64,000 nucleotides of DNA from Poa pratensis (taxonomy: Eukaryota; Streptophyta; Magnoliopsida; Poales; Poaceae), in NCBI GenBank assembly GCA_947311845.1, contig CAMZMU010000040.1, forward strand, positions 61,563,901-61,627,900. The letters run 5' to 3'. Both the position numbers and the translations under genes were made by a program. Shown in pieces: positions 11,146 through 23,200 of the stretch. The notes beneath the pieces were generated by a model. It did not search any database, was not told where the DNA came from, and saw nothing but the letters and a program-made list of their open reading frames with translations. Within the stretch, counting starts at the first letter, position 1. The number at the start of each line of letters is the position of its first letter.

Positions 11146-11428
11146 TGTAACACCCCGGCCACCCCCGGGCCGGGCCTGTCACCCCTGGCAGCTCGCTAGG
11201 ATCTCCAGACTGGCCCCACGGATCAACACCGGTCTTTTCTGCGCACTTTGTCCTCACTCGTGCACACCCGGGAACCAGTTCCCTGTCGGTCACCCATCCT
11301 TGGGAGTGCTCCGGGTCAAGCACGCTTAACCTCGGAGTTCCTTCCAAATGAGCTTCCGGAAAAGAAGTTGCAACTTGTTGATATGAGTATCCTATCGATC
11401 CTATTGAGCCCTGAGCCAGGATCTCACA
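11146..11428 (-). mobile_element. Cassandra solo LTR carrying 5S rRNA-like sequence
   Basis: Read on the minus strand, the 283-bp unit starts TGTGAGATCC and ends GGGGTGTTACA. It is flanked by a perfect 5-bp duplication CTTGT (11141-11145 and 11429-11433). Minus-strand 11283-11343 contains AACTCCGAGGTTAAGCGTGC and GGATGGGTGACC, which are the internal-promoter half of plant 5S rRNA, the hallmark of Cassandra TRIM elements. With one LTR and intact duplications, it arose by recombination between the two LTRs of a complete element. Confidence 0.9.
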
Positions 11429-11433
11429 CTTGT

Positions 11434-12760
11434 CAAAGTGGAGAAAGTTACCTTATTAATCTTCTAGCATTTCTCTACTTCTCATGCCCAAAATTATTAC
11501 TGACCAGCACCAAAAACAAGGCAGCCAAAAGGAAAAATGTGGGCAAATACTTGTAGTCTCATACACTATTACTAGTTAATGTAGCTGACAGCTGACGCCT
11601 CATTAATCAAACTCAACTCGAATATCTAGGAAGCCAAAGGGACAAACAGGAAAATACCTCTCTCTCCGTCCTAAAATACGTTGTGTATTAGATTTCTTTG
11701 CGTAATATGTAATATATGTGATAATGATGATGACAAATATGTATTTCCGAATATGACTCTAATGATAGCAATTTTGTTTCACATAAGTAATTGTTCATCA
11801 AAAAATTGTTTATCAAATCAATTATAGTTTACCTCCCACTCTGCCCAAGCTGAAACGAAGAGGTGGTGGGGTGCAGCCTGACTCATGAGCGGGCACTGGA
11901 TCTCTTGTCTTCTTGACATGTCAACATGACAAGTTGTCCCACCTATCAGAAAATTCTCAGATGGGGTGGTAAGATCAGGGAAAGAGTTTGTTAACTCAAA
12001 CGTCTGATGCTACTTAAATTCTAATGAACAAATGCGAAAGTAATGCTAATTAGCTATGTTTTACATATATTTCAACACATAGAAGCAAAAGAAGCATTAA
12101 ACATCACTGTCTCCAATGTCCTTGGGCAGTTTCGGCATGTCTTGTTTGCTTGTGCCTGCGCTCTTGCCTAAGCTAGGTTAGATTCCTTTTGTGATGGGGG
12201 CAGTGCAAGAATATCAATGGTTATGCTGCTTGAGTGCACTTTTAGTTAGGACGGCAGCTACTTGTGACCCTGATGTCTTTGCTTCACATAACTTGACACA
12301 CCTTTTATGTACAGATATGTATATCTATTTATTTATTTGTGGCCCTGGACCACAAGTCACACAAATTAGTTAGACAGTAGGTAGAAGCCTCATCTCCGGG
12401 TACCACAAGCTATTGACTGTCCATGCAGCTTGCACTTGACCTGCATTTATAGATATGCTCTCATCTGATTTGACCTCTATGCTAAGAACCCTACTATAGC
12501 TTAATTAGCATCCTTTTAGCAGCCATCTTCTGTATGCCTATCAAATCCACTTTATCATCAGAAAGCTTGCATTGCAATCTTTTTGGACTTGACAAAGTGG
12601 TTAGAGTTTAAACCACTTTGCCTGCAAAAAAAAAATATTTCCTTTTCAATTAGCAGTTTAAGAAGTTTCTTTTTGCTAAGAAAAGCAAAGGACGGGATTA
12701 CTTGACAGAAACTTCCAAGTGCAATTTTTCTGGCCACGCATTTAGCTTCATCTGAGATAC
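11434..12760. other. intergenic, nothing recognised
   Basis: AT-rich sequence without supported genes. A weak resemblance to a Stowaway end (CTCTCTCCGTCCTAAAATACG near 11660) has no matching partner. Confidence 0.4.
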
Positions 12761-13244
12761 GTACATGTCCAGGAACTTCTTCTGGATCTCGCTTTCTGGT
12801 CAGGTGAGATTTGGGCAAGACCACACGTGCTGTGGAAAATGACAAACGGACAAGCTAGGGATAATTGTTCAACATGAAGCATACAGTGACCTTCATAGTA
12901 TACGTATCTACGCATGCTGTGGCAAATGACAAACGGACAAGCTAGGGATAATTGTTCAACGGGAAGCATACAGTGACCTTCATACGTATCTACCCATGGT
13001 GTGGCAAATGACAAACGGACTAGCTAGCAGGGTTGCTAGCGGCGGTCCCGCATAGGCCCGCTTAGCACGTTTTTAGCGCAAACCGTTCAAATCCCAGCAG
13101 GTTAGTTATAACAAGATTTTGCCTATTTTGCTGTTATGTGACCCGGGTACGGGCGCCGCATTGCAACCCTACTAGATAGGGATAATTGTTCAACAGGAAG
13201 CATACAGGGACCTTCATACGTATACCTATGGTGTGGCAAATGAC

Positions 13245-13601
13245 GCTAATTTTTTTAAATAATACACAAAAATTATTTAATTTCAGAAATATTACGTGTT
13301 TTTATTTTTTTTCAGAAATATTACCCAATCGGTCTCGTCGAAGCCGACTAGTGGCGTGCATCTATACACACGCCACTGGTACGCCCTACAAGTGGCGTGC
13401 ACTCACCCATACACGCCACTGGTAATAACCCAGGCATATTTGGGGCTTACACGTGGACGAGTGGGGGCACTCGGTTTCGACGAGACCGATTAGGGCCTGT
13501 CGGTTTCGACGAGACCGATTGGGTAATATTTCTGAAAAAAAATAAAAACACGTAATATTTCCGAAATTAAATAATTTCGTGTATTATTTTAAAAAAATAG
13601 C
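13245..13601. mobile_element. Mutator-like MITE with long terminal inverted repeats
   Basis: The ends GCTAATTTTTTTAAA and TTTAAAAAAATAGC begin inverted repeats of about 100 bp that run to ACCCAATCGGTCTCGTCGAA. The 357-bp unit is flanked by a perfect 10-bp duplication GGCAAATGAC (13235-13244 and 13602-13611). Long inverted ends plus a 9-11-bp duplication indicate a MULE-type non-autonomous element. The centre has further inverted copies of AGTGGCGTGC/ACGCCACT. Confidence 0.85.
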
Positions 13602-13786
13602 GGCAAATGACAAACGGACTAGCTAGCACGGTTGCTAGCGGCGGTCCCGCATAGGCCCGCTTAGCACGTTTTTAGCACAAATTGTTCAAATCCCAGCAGG
13701 TTAGTTATAACAAGTTTTTGCCTATTTTGTTGTTATGTGGGCCGGGTACGGGTGCCGCATTGCAACCGTACTAGCTACGGATAATT

Positions 13787-14082
13787 TTTTTTTGCTAAAC
13801 ACAGTACAACGCAGACGCTCACATACACGCGCATACATTCATCCCTATAAACGCACACACGCACACCCTACCCCTATGAGCGCACCTCCGAAAGACTGAG
13901 CCGGCGGATTGGGTCTTGAGATTGACGAAGTCACCACGGGCGACTCGCTGTCGACGGGAACGTCGCCTCCCACTGAAGAATATTCCGCCTTAAATGAGAA
14001 ACACCAGCGTCGAAACTGGGGTTTGAACTCTGGTGGGCTGGGTACAACCACCCTCCTAACCATCTTGCCACAGCCAAGTTCT
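13787..14082 (-). mobile_element. tRNA-derived SINE
   Basis: The insertion is flanked by a 16-bp duplication CTAGCTACGGATAATT (13771-13786 and 14083-14098). On the minus strand the head (right side) has a tRNA-like A box (GTGGCAAGATGGTTAGGAGG) and B box (AGAGTTCAAACCCC), and the tail is a short A run, seen as T's at 13787-13793. This is the structure of a Pol III-transcribed SINE copied by target-primed reverse transcription. Confidence 0.85.
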
Positions 14083-14150
14083 CTAGCTACGGATAATTGT
14101 TCAACAGGAAACATACGGTGACCTTCATACGTATCTACCCATGCCTGAAG

Positions 14151-17100
14151 AGCGCTGATATACGTATGACGAAATGTGTACAATACATGTACGATTCCGA
14201 TGCCTGAATCCCAGGAATTCCTGGTAGCAACACGGCCACCTATGCGACACTGTCCACAAGTGTATGGTGACATGCATGCAGAGATTTTTACCTACCCCAT
14301 GAGAAAAAAAAGAACAATAGGAAACGCATATGATGGCTGCAATGCGTGGTCAACTTGGCATTTTGAGTTGTGTTAAAAAAAACTTGGCATTTTGAGTCTG
14401 GCTTCGTACCAATGTGTGTCAAACTGAGACTTTTCTGCAACAAAGTGGAATCTTAAAGCCAAGACATATAAAACTCCTGAGATTGTGCAGCTTTTGGGAG
14501 GTGTGGAAAGGAGCTAATTCCTACTCATAAGGAGAAACACTGTGTCTGTGACATATATAGGCTGACCAACCACACAAGATTATGATTTTGACCAGTTAAC
14601 CTATCTAAGCGAGACCAATTGCTCCGTGGCCTCAGACTTCCAAAGTTGTAAGGATTTGCATTTTGTCACCGTGAATTCTGTAGCTACCTTGTTTCGGACA
14701 AACCGACAAACACATCTAGGTGGTAAATTCAGAACAAGAGGCAAATTATACTTCTGCTCCGCTGCCGTATGTCAGCCGACCGTTTTAGGTGGTGACGTTT
14801 TGACCATCGATTTGTCTGAATTATGTCACTTCAAATATGTTTCATTTTTGGGTTGCTTACCACGTATGTCACGTGGTAATTATATCTCTTTACTGATGGA
14901 TCTGGTAATAATTAAGTAGCATTTGGTCTGCTCTGTAAGTTAGCAATAGTAGCATCCTCATCCTAATCCTGGGTTAACCAATAAAGGTGATTAGCCATGT
15001 CGATGTACTGCTTTGACTTCCTATTTTGATCGAGTCACGGCCTCTCTACAGTCTAAAGGCACCATTTGTTGCTGTTGTCTGATCAGTAAGAAAACGTGGG
15101 CACGTTGTTCTCCATCAGAAAGCCTCTCTTTTTTTAGGGTCATCAGAAAGCCTGTTAATTTAGCATACTAAGGTCTTCTTAACAAGTCACAAACTAATCA
15201 TTTCACCGAGAAAAAATATCGCATTGAACCGTCACCAGTTCAATGAAGTTTTCTCTGATTTGTGCTGCTCTGACAGGATACATATACAAATAAACTTTCC
15301 TCTCATTGGTGACGTTATTTTCACCAGTTATCCTAAAAATGTATTAATCTTTTTTTTGCGAGAATATTAATCCACGATTATTACTACATCGTACAAAAGT
15401 TTGAGAATTATACATAATCCAATCCCACTTGTGAAACAGTTGGTGTAATTCTTATGAGTGCTCAGGAGGATAACAGAGTGCCCCACAAGCGATGGCAAGA
15501 TATTTAGTAGGTAAACCATGGACCTAGAAAGGAGCAACCACATACCTACCTTGTGATCGATGCAAGAACAATGCCGTGTGTTTCCAACCTAAAGCCCCTC
15601 TGGCTAGATCTCGCTCTCAATCTCGTTGCATCATCCGCGAAGAAAATTAGAGAGGGGCAAATGTCACTTTTGAAAATGCAGTCTATTGCTCGGCCGTTTA
15701 CAGATATTTTTATAAGCCTGATAAACAGTTTCTATGGAGAACAATAGATTTTAATAAAATAGAGAACAGTAACAGTTTCGAGGAGTTGTCACCTTTTGTT
15801 GACGGGTAAACTAGCTGGAAACGGTGTTGTACATGCCTCTTGCCATTTCTTCTATGAGCTTAATAGACCTTCCAGGGTGTATTCTTAGAAAAAAATGCCT
15901 TAATAAACATATAAATCTTTTTTAGGGTTTTCACCTTTTTCGGGTGACCTCAAAACTTGTTAAACTTCTTTCTTAATTATCGAGATGAGGCAAAGTTTTT
16001 GCCTCTGTTTCGGGAAAAAAAATGCAACAAGTCTTAAAGAAACACACAAAACTTTATGTAACATATTAATTAGCCAACTCGTTTATAGAAAGTACAGAAC
16101 CATTGAAGCTTTCCTAATTACACTTCCTGTTGTTACAGAAGAAGAAAGCTACTGTAACATATTTTTCTCATTGAAGTTAAATAGTCATCAGGCATTACAA
16201 TTAGTGTCACAGACAGCATCCATGACCAAGGAAAGTTGTTTTAGTTCCTACCGTCCGCACCGGGTAAAACTAATTAAACAGTAGCAACGGATAACGATCA
16301 AACAGTCATCATCGACCGCTCAGCACAGATCATCATCTTGATCCATTGAAAAAAAGGTGTTCTGATCCTTCACTTGGTAAAACAGCCAGTCAGTTCTTAG
16401 TTCCGACCACTAGTTAGTTTAGCTTGATCCATGCATGCATATTTACCAAACCTTTTCTTCTTACATCTCTCATCGAAAGGTGACACAGTTCAGCAGAAAT
16501 TTACCAAACCTAGCCCAGGATCGGCTGCATACCTGGGCAAACAAGAGGCGATAGGTCGAAACAGATGAATGACGTGTCCTGGATTGTGAAGCTGTGCTTA
16601 CGATGCTTGGTGTACATGTTGACTTGTTTGTTGCTTACCTTGCCGGCAAGTGTTGCTTGCAGAGAACCACTATCAATCTGCAAAAGTTTACAGCAACCTC
16701 TTAGACTTTTGGGTGATGTGGAGGTGAACCCAGTGACATGATATGGATGTAGTAAACTGGATAAAAGAAGAATATATATCAGCAAGTTCCTTTGATTAGC
16801 AGCTTCTGTTCGATTAGGCAGTTCCTGTCTTGCATAGGCTCAGTTCAAGTTCGACAGCTTAATTATCGAGAGCATTGCTAGTAGAAATGCTCTTTAGCAT
16901 CTATACTTTTTGGCAGCCAAACTCAACTCTGTAGGAAGGTAACAGATACAGGAAGCATAAAAAACAAGCATTTCAGAACCATACATTAGAAGCTTAGAGG
17001 AAAGATTTCATCGTTACTCAAACTGCGAATACTACTACCAGGCGACACAAATCGCCAGAGTATCCATATTAGATCAGTTACTCTCAACTACAAGCAAGTG

Positions 17101-17254
17101 GCGAATATGCACACGTCTAAGCAGGCATTAGATCCACGCGCGATTAGCGTCCAATTACTCGAGACATTATGTACATACATTGTTCGAAACCTAGTATCAC
17201 TAGTCAACTACAACAATATACAGCAAACCACACAGGCGGAGCAGATGGGGCTTT
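14151..17254. other. intergenic, nothing recognised
   Basis: No gene or bounded repeat was recognised over 3.1 kb. Open frames are short and without domains. The last few hundred bases (to 17254) are the likely 3' UTR of the callose synthase gene. Confidence 0.4.
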
Positions 17255-20200
17255 TCATGACTCCTGATTTGCCTTGTTTCCCGCCAAGATGAGGGAGATC
17301 TCCAGACCGCGGCTGAACGCCTGGTTAAATAAGATGCGGCTCTGGAAGGTGGATACGAAGGGGAACCACGAGAAGAACACGATGGGTGCGAAGATAACAG
17401 CACCCATCCCAGCATCATACATCCGAGCTATCTCGCGGACAGAATCCCAGAGCCCAAGGGTCTTTACCAAGCGCCTCCATGTGATGGCCAGCTGCAATGT
17501 GAAGCAGCAAGTTGGAGGCATGCAGCGAAATGCAACAAGACAGAAAGTACATGCAATGTAGAAAAGGGAAAGAAAAAACTGTTGCACTTACACATAAAAC
17601 ACACCATCCAGTTGCTAGAAAAGCTAGTGCACTTGCAAATAGATCAGCAATTGTGAAATCTGTAAATCCAATAAGGCAAGCAATTGCTGCAATGATGCCA
17701 AGTGCAAGGAGGCCTTGTAGAAACCGAACAAAAGTCGGCAAGACAGTCGACTTCTTAGGAGTTGCAGTGAAAAGCTGAAACACAATAGAGCTAGCTTAGG
17801 CAAATTGGTTCCTATAATGTATAATCGTGCAATAGATGAAAATATAAAGAAATGATATAACAAACCTTAAATAGGAGGACCAGAACAAGAAGTACAATCC
17901 ATGAGAAGCCATAAATCTGACCAGTAACAGAAGGCATTAGATAATGACAGGTTATATTATTCTAATGTTGCTTAATTGAACATGGAAGTGCATGTACAAC
18001 GTCAAATTCCAAGCTTTTTTTTCAACTTGCACATAAAAACAATCATCAGAAACAGAACTATGGAGCGAAAACGAGGGGATCCACTGACATACTATAAGAT
18101 CAATGTGTAACCATCCACATTTAAGCTGGACATAGAAGAGCGGATAGAAAATCTCTGGTGTAAAGCAGCACACAAACAGATAGCTAAGAAAGCAAATAAA
18201 TTCTTCCACAATCAAGAAGTACTAAGAGATAGCTCTTCACTTACTGCCAGAGATGTATTATGCGCAGTCAGTTTAAGTTTGTACACAATGCCATACTGGA
18301 ATATAAGAAATCTGAGGCTCAGGATAGTCTCCAGGATACGTCCCCTAAATGTCTGGATGTGAGCCTGTATAAACACATTATATAAGTACAAAAAATTGTA
18401 TAAGTGAAAAGAAAAAGAAGAACATAGCTTAAATAAATAGATTTTCGCACACAACGACATGGTTACTGACCTGCTCCTCAAGCCACCAAGATTCCCAGCT
18501 ATTTTCTCCCTTTACACCAACTCCACCTTTATAAAATAACCAATTTGTCCAATCATCAAAGTCCTCAACAGTTCTGACGTTAAAAAATGGGAGTCAGTAA
18601 AAGTAAAGCAGAAATACCAGAAATACAACAGTAGCAATTACATCCATGCAATGTGAATCAACAAAATGCATCTTATATTCATATTTCTAAGACTACCATG
18701 ATGAGTGCATATATTTTCATCCTATAATTTCATTAGTTTCTTCACAGTAGTTATGATATTCTTTATAAAAAGAAAAATGGAAAAGATCTCAGTTTCCCAA
18801 TCATGATCATCTAGCTTGAATGCCAACAAAACTAAAGGGAAAGATAGGATTGGTCTTTAACATACTTTTGCCACTCAAAACCAGAAGGGTTGAAAATGTA
18901 TGGAGCAAAAAGCCAGGACACAACCATTATCCAACTACTGGCAGTCAAAAGAATAAAGGATGATGAACCACCCTTCGTGTATCCATACGCAATGTAGACA
19001 ATGAGCAGGAGAGCAACCTCAAGCCTGCAATAATATATCCATCAGATTGATCATCAAGTAATGTTAGCAGAACACTATAACTGGAATTGAAGATTCAATG
19101 CACTGACTTAGTCAGAACCCTGCAATATCAACAAAAAAGTCACAAAACTGACTCGACATTACAATTGGTTTGCATTTGCTGAAGAGAATCATGAAATTGA
19201 TAGTTTAGCAATGAACACTGCAAAGTTGCAGCCACTTGGTGCAACGCAATGGAACAATTAAATCTTAATATTTTGAAATTTAGAAATTAGGGGTAGTGAG
19301 AAGTTTTATTTGTATTTGGAGAGAAACAAGAGAAGACAGAATTGAGCTCCCGACAGCTGGGCTCAGTTAATTTCCAAAGGCAAATAGAATTTCATCCCCC
19401 TTTAACTCTCCTACACTCCCAAATAATAATATTTAACCACTCCAGTAATTTCCAGCAAACCTTTGCTGTGTCCATCAACAGATTACAGAATTTACAAAGT
19501 GTATCTGCAAATGCTAACCGATTTTTCCTTCAAACACAAATTCAGTGCTTGCGGAATACAATCAGGACCTTCATCCGCCCCACCAGACTATTCCTCACTA
19601 ATGTCAATAGACGGCATACAATCAGGTTATACACAGTAGTGCGACAATACTAACAAGCAATATGGCAACACTAAAGCTGTGCGTTATTCCATGTGAAGAT
19701 AGATTTGTGTGACCATTACTGATGCAGATGAACCTCCCGTAAAAAATCACTTGATTGATTAAAAGTAGCAACTTACGCTTTGACAAAGTGGCTTCGAGAA
19801 TAGAGCCTATAATTGTCAGCAAACTTTATGTGACGAACAACAAAACCTCGTCCAGTAGCACGATACTGTGTACAGGATCATGTGTCAGAAGATTTCGAAG
19901 AAGTAACATTTGTAAAACATTAACACGTCGTATGTACCTTTGCACCACCATGAAGGATTGTTCTCCCAAAATAATGTGTTCTAGTTCCAAGTGAAAAGGT
20001 GAAAAATACTGAGCAGAACTGTAGTTGCATTGTAATAAAACTGAAAATAGCCTGCACGAGATTAAAATTATAACGTGAAGACGGGATCAGGATCGCCATG
20101 TAAGAAGCAGGAAGAAACAAAGAGCACACCTTCATTAGCCCCAACTCCAAAATGAAACCCATTATCATTGGTACAGCTGTAAAAATACCAATCTGGACCA

Positions 20201-23200
20201 AAAACTGAGCATTCAGAGCAGCATCAAGGGCAGTGTTTCCTAGAAACCTGGCTTGGCGAGATATTGAAAAGTCGAGTCCAGAGAGTGCCTAAAAGTGTCA
20301 GGTGCAATTTACAATTATAAGACAGCATAGAAGCGAAAATGCATCAACTACTCCCTCCGTTCCAAATTAGATGACTTGTACTTGTCTAAAAACGGATGTA
20401 TTTGTACTTGTTTAGTGTCTAGATACATCCATTTGTGGATAAATGTGTGTCAAGTAATTTAGAACGGAGGGAGTAGATGCATAACATGGTAGGAATTTGA
20501 AACTTACCAGATACACCCTCCCATACAAGAAGATATACACAGTTAAAACAGTCATCTGCATGCACACGTACACAAAGAAATATGTCAACAACTTACAGTA
20601 ATTAACAAAAATGAACATGTAAATAAAGGCATTATTAGATTTATATGTATGTGACTGAAATCCTGTAAATGAAGGCATTATTAAATATAGCCAGCCAAAT
20701 CCAATTTTCAACACAATGCTTAAATCAGGCTTACAGGGTAGTTTATTTATAGGCACACTCTTAGCTATCAAGTGCATGAAATTGGTAACCTGGTAGCAGG
20801 CAAGACAAGAACAAGACGTCTATGTAACAATCAATGAACTATACCCAAAAGTCCTTCAACACATATAGGTTTTAGGTGAAGGACTTAAAGTATCAATCTC
20901 AAAGAAGTTACTTAGAAGTTTGCTTAAATCCTAAACTGAGAATACCCAATAAGGATCCAGTTTCTACGCCACTCTGGTATCTATACCCATCTTTATAGCC
21001 TCAAGCAAATTTGGGTGGATTTAGGATGGTGATGCAACCAAAACCAATTCAGAATATACTATCAATTAATGGTACTACACATATCTAAGCCGGCGCAGGA
21101 GCAACTCATGATAAAATAATTCGTTTGGACGCATGTATTCAATGTGAGTTGGTTACTCCGTTAATGATGTATAAACCTATAACATATGATTCAGGCACAA
21201 CCGAGCAACAACAAAGTAAAGTAAACTCGAGGATGCAGGGTGGAAGGGAGGAATACCATTGTGCAGACATAAAACCCAACAGTGGTGTAGAAGAAAGTTA
21301 GCATCCTAAAGAAGTCAAACAGCTGCCCTAGACGATACATATCTCAACTGAGAACTTGCTCGCCATTACCACCAGCAACTTTCCCCTCGAACAGTGCAAT
21401 CTGGTTCAAACCAACATCCCGTCCTTTCCCAACCTGGAAAGAAGCAAACCAATTATTACATTTTTGGGAGATATACAAATAATGGCATGTGCAATCCTGA
21501 AGAAAATAAACACACAACTGCACTTTAAAAAATCACGAAATTCCATTAATTGTAAAGCATGTTAGCTCTTGTGCACCATCCAGAAAGAAAATAACTGAAA
21601 CTGATGCATGTGCTGTATATGCAGTTCCACATGTGTTTTCTGTAATACACATATTAACATCTTTGAAAACAAACTTTCCACGTGTACATGCCTTATCATG
21701 TCAAATAGCCATCTTCTGGGCCACCGTATTGTGCAAACCAATTATTGATCTTATAGACTTCGTAATAAAAAGTGAAAAGTATTGATAACCTGGATATATT
21801 CATGGTGTGTGATATTACCCTGGCGGAGAGTTGAATTGAATCCTGCAAATTGATTAACACTTACACGTCAAGCTTAAAATAATTAAGTAACTGTATTCCA
21901 GTATCTATGTATGGATAACACTAGTGATCCAAACTAATGGTTAGTTATCAACGTCGCCTATCATCCTATCTCCTGTGAGATAAATAACAGAGTTGACGGT
22001 CTCAGTTTTTTAGGTGCTTAAAATAGAACATGTCTTGAAATTTTTTGCAGTACTGCAGCACATTCATGATGTAATTTAACGGTATTGAGCACAAAATACG
22101 AACCAGCATATATATCTTCACTAATATTAATCACCCGGGAAGCCTTGCTAATGCCGCCTCTGGTTATATGAAATATCCGATCAAAAACATCTGGATGTCC
22201 GTAGTGCATTCGAACCCTGGGTAAGGATAACAGAATGCAATTAAATTGCGCCACAATGAAACTATTGTCACCTTCATTGGTAGAAAGAGAAAATGTAGTA
22301 ACAATGAGCATGGATATTCGCTACAGCAAGCCACAACATAGTTACAACATTTACTTACTTGAGGTAAGCAAGAACACGTTGCCCCAGAGTAACGAAACTA
22401 GTTTCCTGTTTCGACATAAATGACGCCAGCGAAGACACACTGTAGCAAATAAAATCGAACAGGTTGATACAGAAAGAACAAACATGTCCATAGTTGGTAA
22501 AATAACTGAGAATAGTCAAATAATACCTTCCAGTAAACACATGTTCACGCACACCTAGAATTGTGGGATAACGTATTCCATGGTTAGCACGGAATTCTTC
22601 AAGTAAATTCCTCATTTTCATTGCCTCCTCCAAGTAATTATCCTACATGAGAACTTCTATCAATCAGGGCTGTTTTGGGTTATAAAGAAGCATCTTAAAC
22701 ATCTATACTGTGTAACACGCATATGATAAAGGGAGGTATCTAGTGCAACGCATATGGTTGTATATTCCCCTTACAGCTTTTACATAACAAACTCCTTTCT
22801 ACTCACGAAAATTCAAGCAAATAAAAGCATAGAATATCATCTGTATGGCAAAATTTACAAGAAAGGCACAAAATGTAAGTTGTAACACTAACAGAATCAT
22901 GCATAGCTCAGCATCTACATATCGAGAAATAGTCTTAGAAATGAAATGAGCAACCTAAAAACAACCATTATGTCATATAAGGATGTTATTACTGGAATAG
23001 AAGTACAGAAAATCTAGACAGCTGAAACGTTTAGTGAGGAACTGATAATCGAGAAGGTCATTGATTTAAGGGTACTGTTAATGCTGAAGAAGAATAGTAT
23101 ACCTGATTCATATCGATTGTCTGTACAGCATCTCCACGAGTAAAGATTATAGCATGATTTTGATTTTCAGGTTTCCCTCACCAAGCTTGGGGTTCCCAGG

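Larger units (their letters stand above)
12838..14150. repeat. local tandem duplications, interrupted by two later insertions
   Basis: A short unit (GACAAACGGACAAGCTAGGGATAATTG, then AAGCATACAGTGACCTTCATA) occurs at about 12841, 12928 and, diverged, 13179. A longer unit starting GGTTGCTAGCGGCGGTCCCG occurs at about 13031 and again at 13630. The second long copy is split by a MITE (13245-13601, at its left edge) and a SINE (13787-14082). Comparing the copies gives the empty site for both insertions. Confidence 0.8.

Noticed and set aside
11283..11343. Possible functional 5S rRNA gene
   Set aside because: Only internal-promoter blocks match, with several differences, and the sequence is inside a bounded Cassandra LTR.
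13787..14082. tRNA gene
   Set aside because: A and B boxes are tRNA-like, but no cloverleaf with anticodon arm was evident, and an A tail and target duplication show a SINE.
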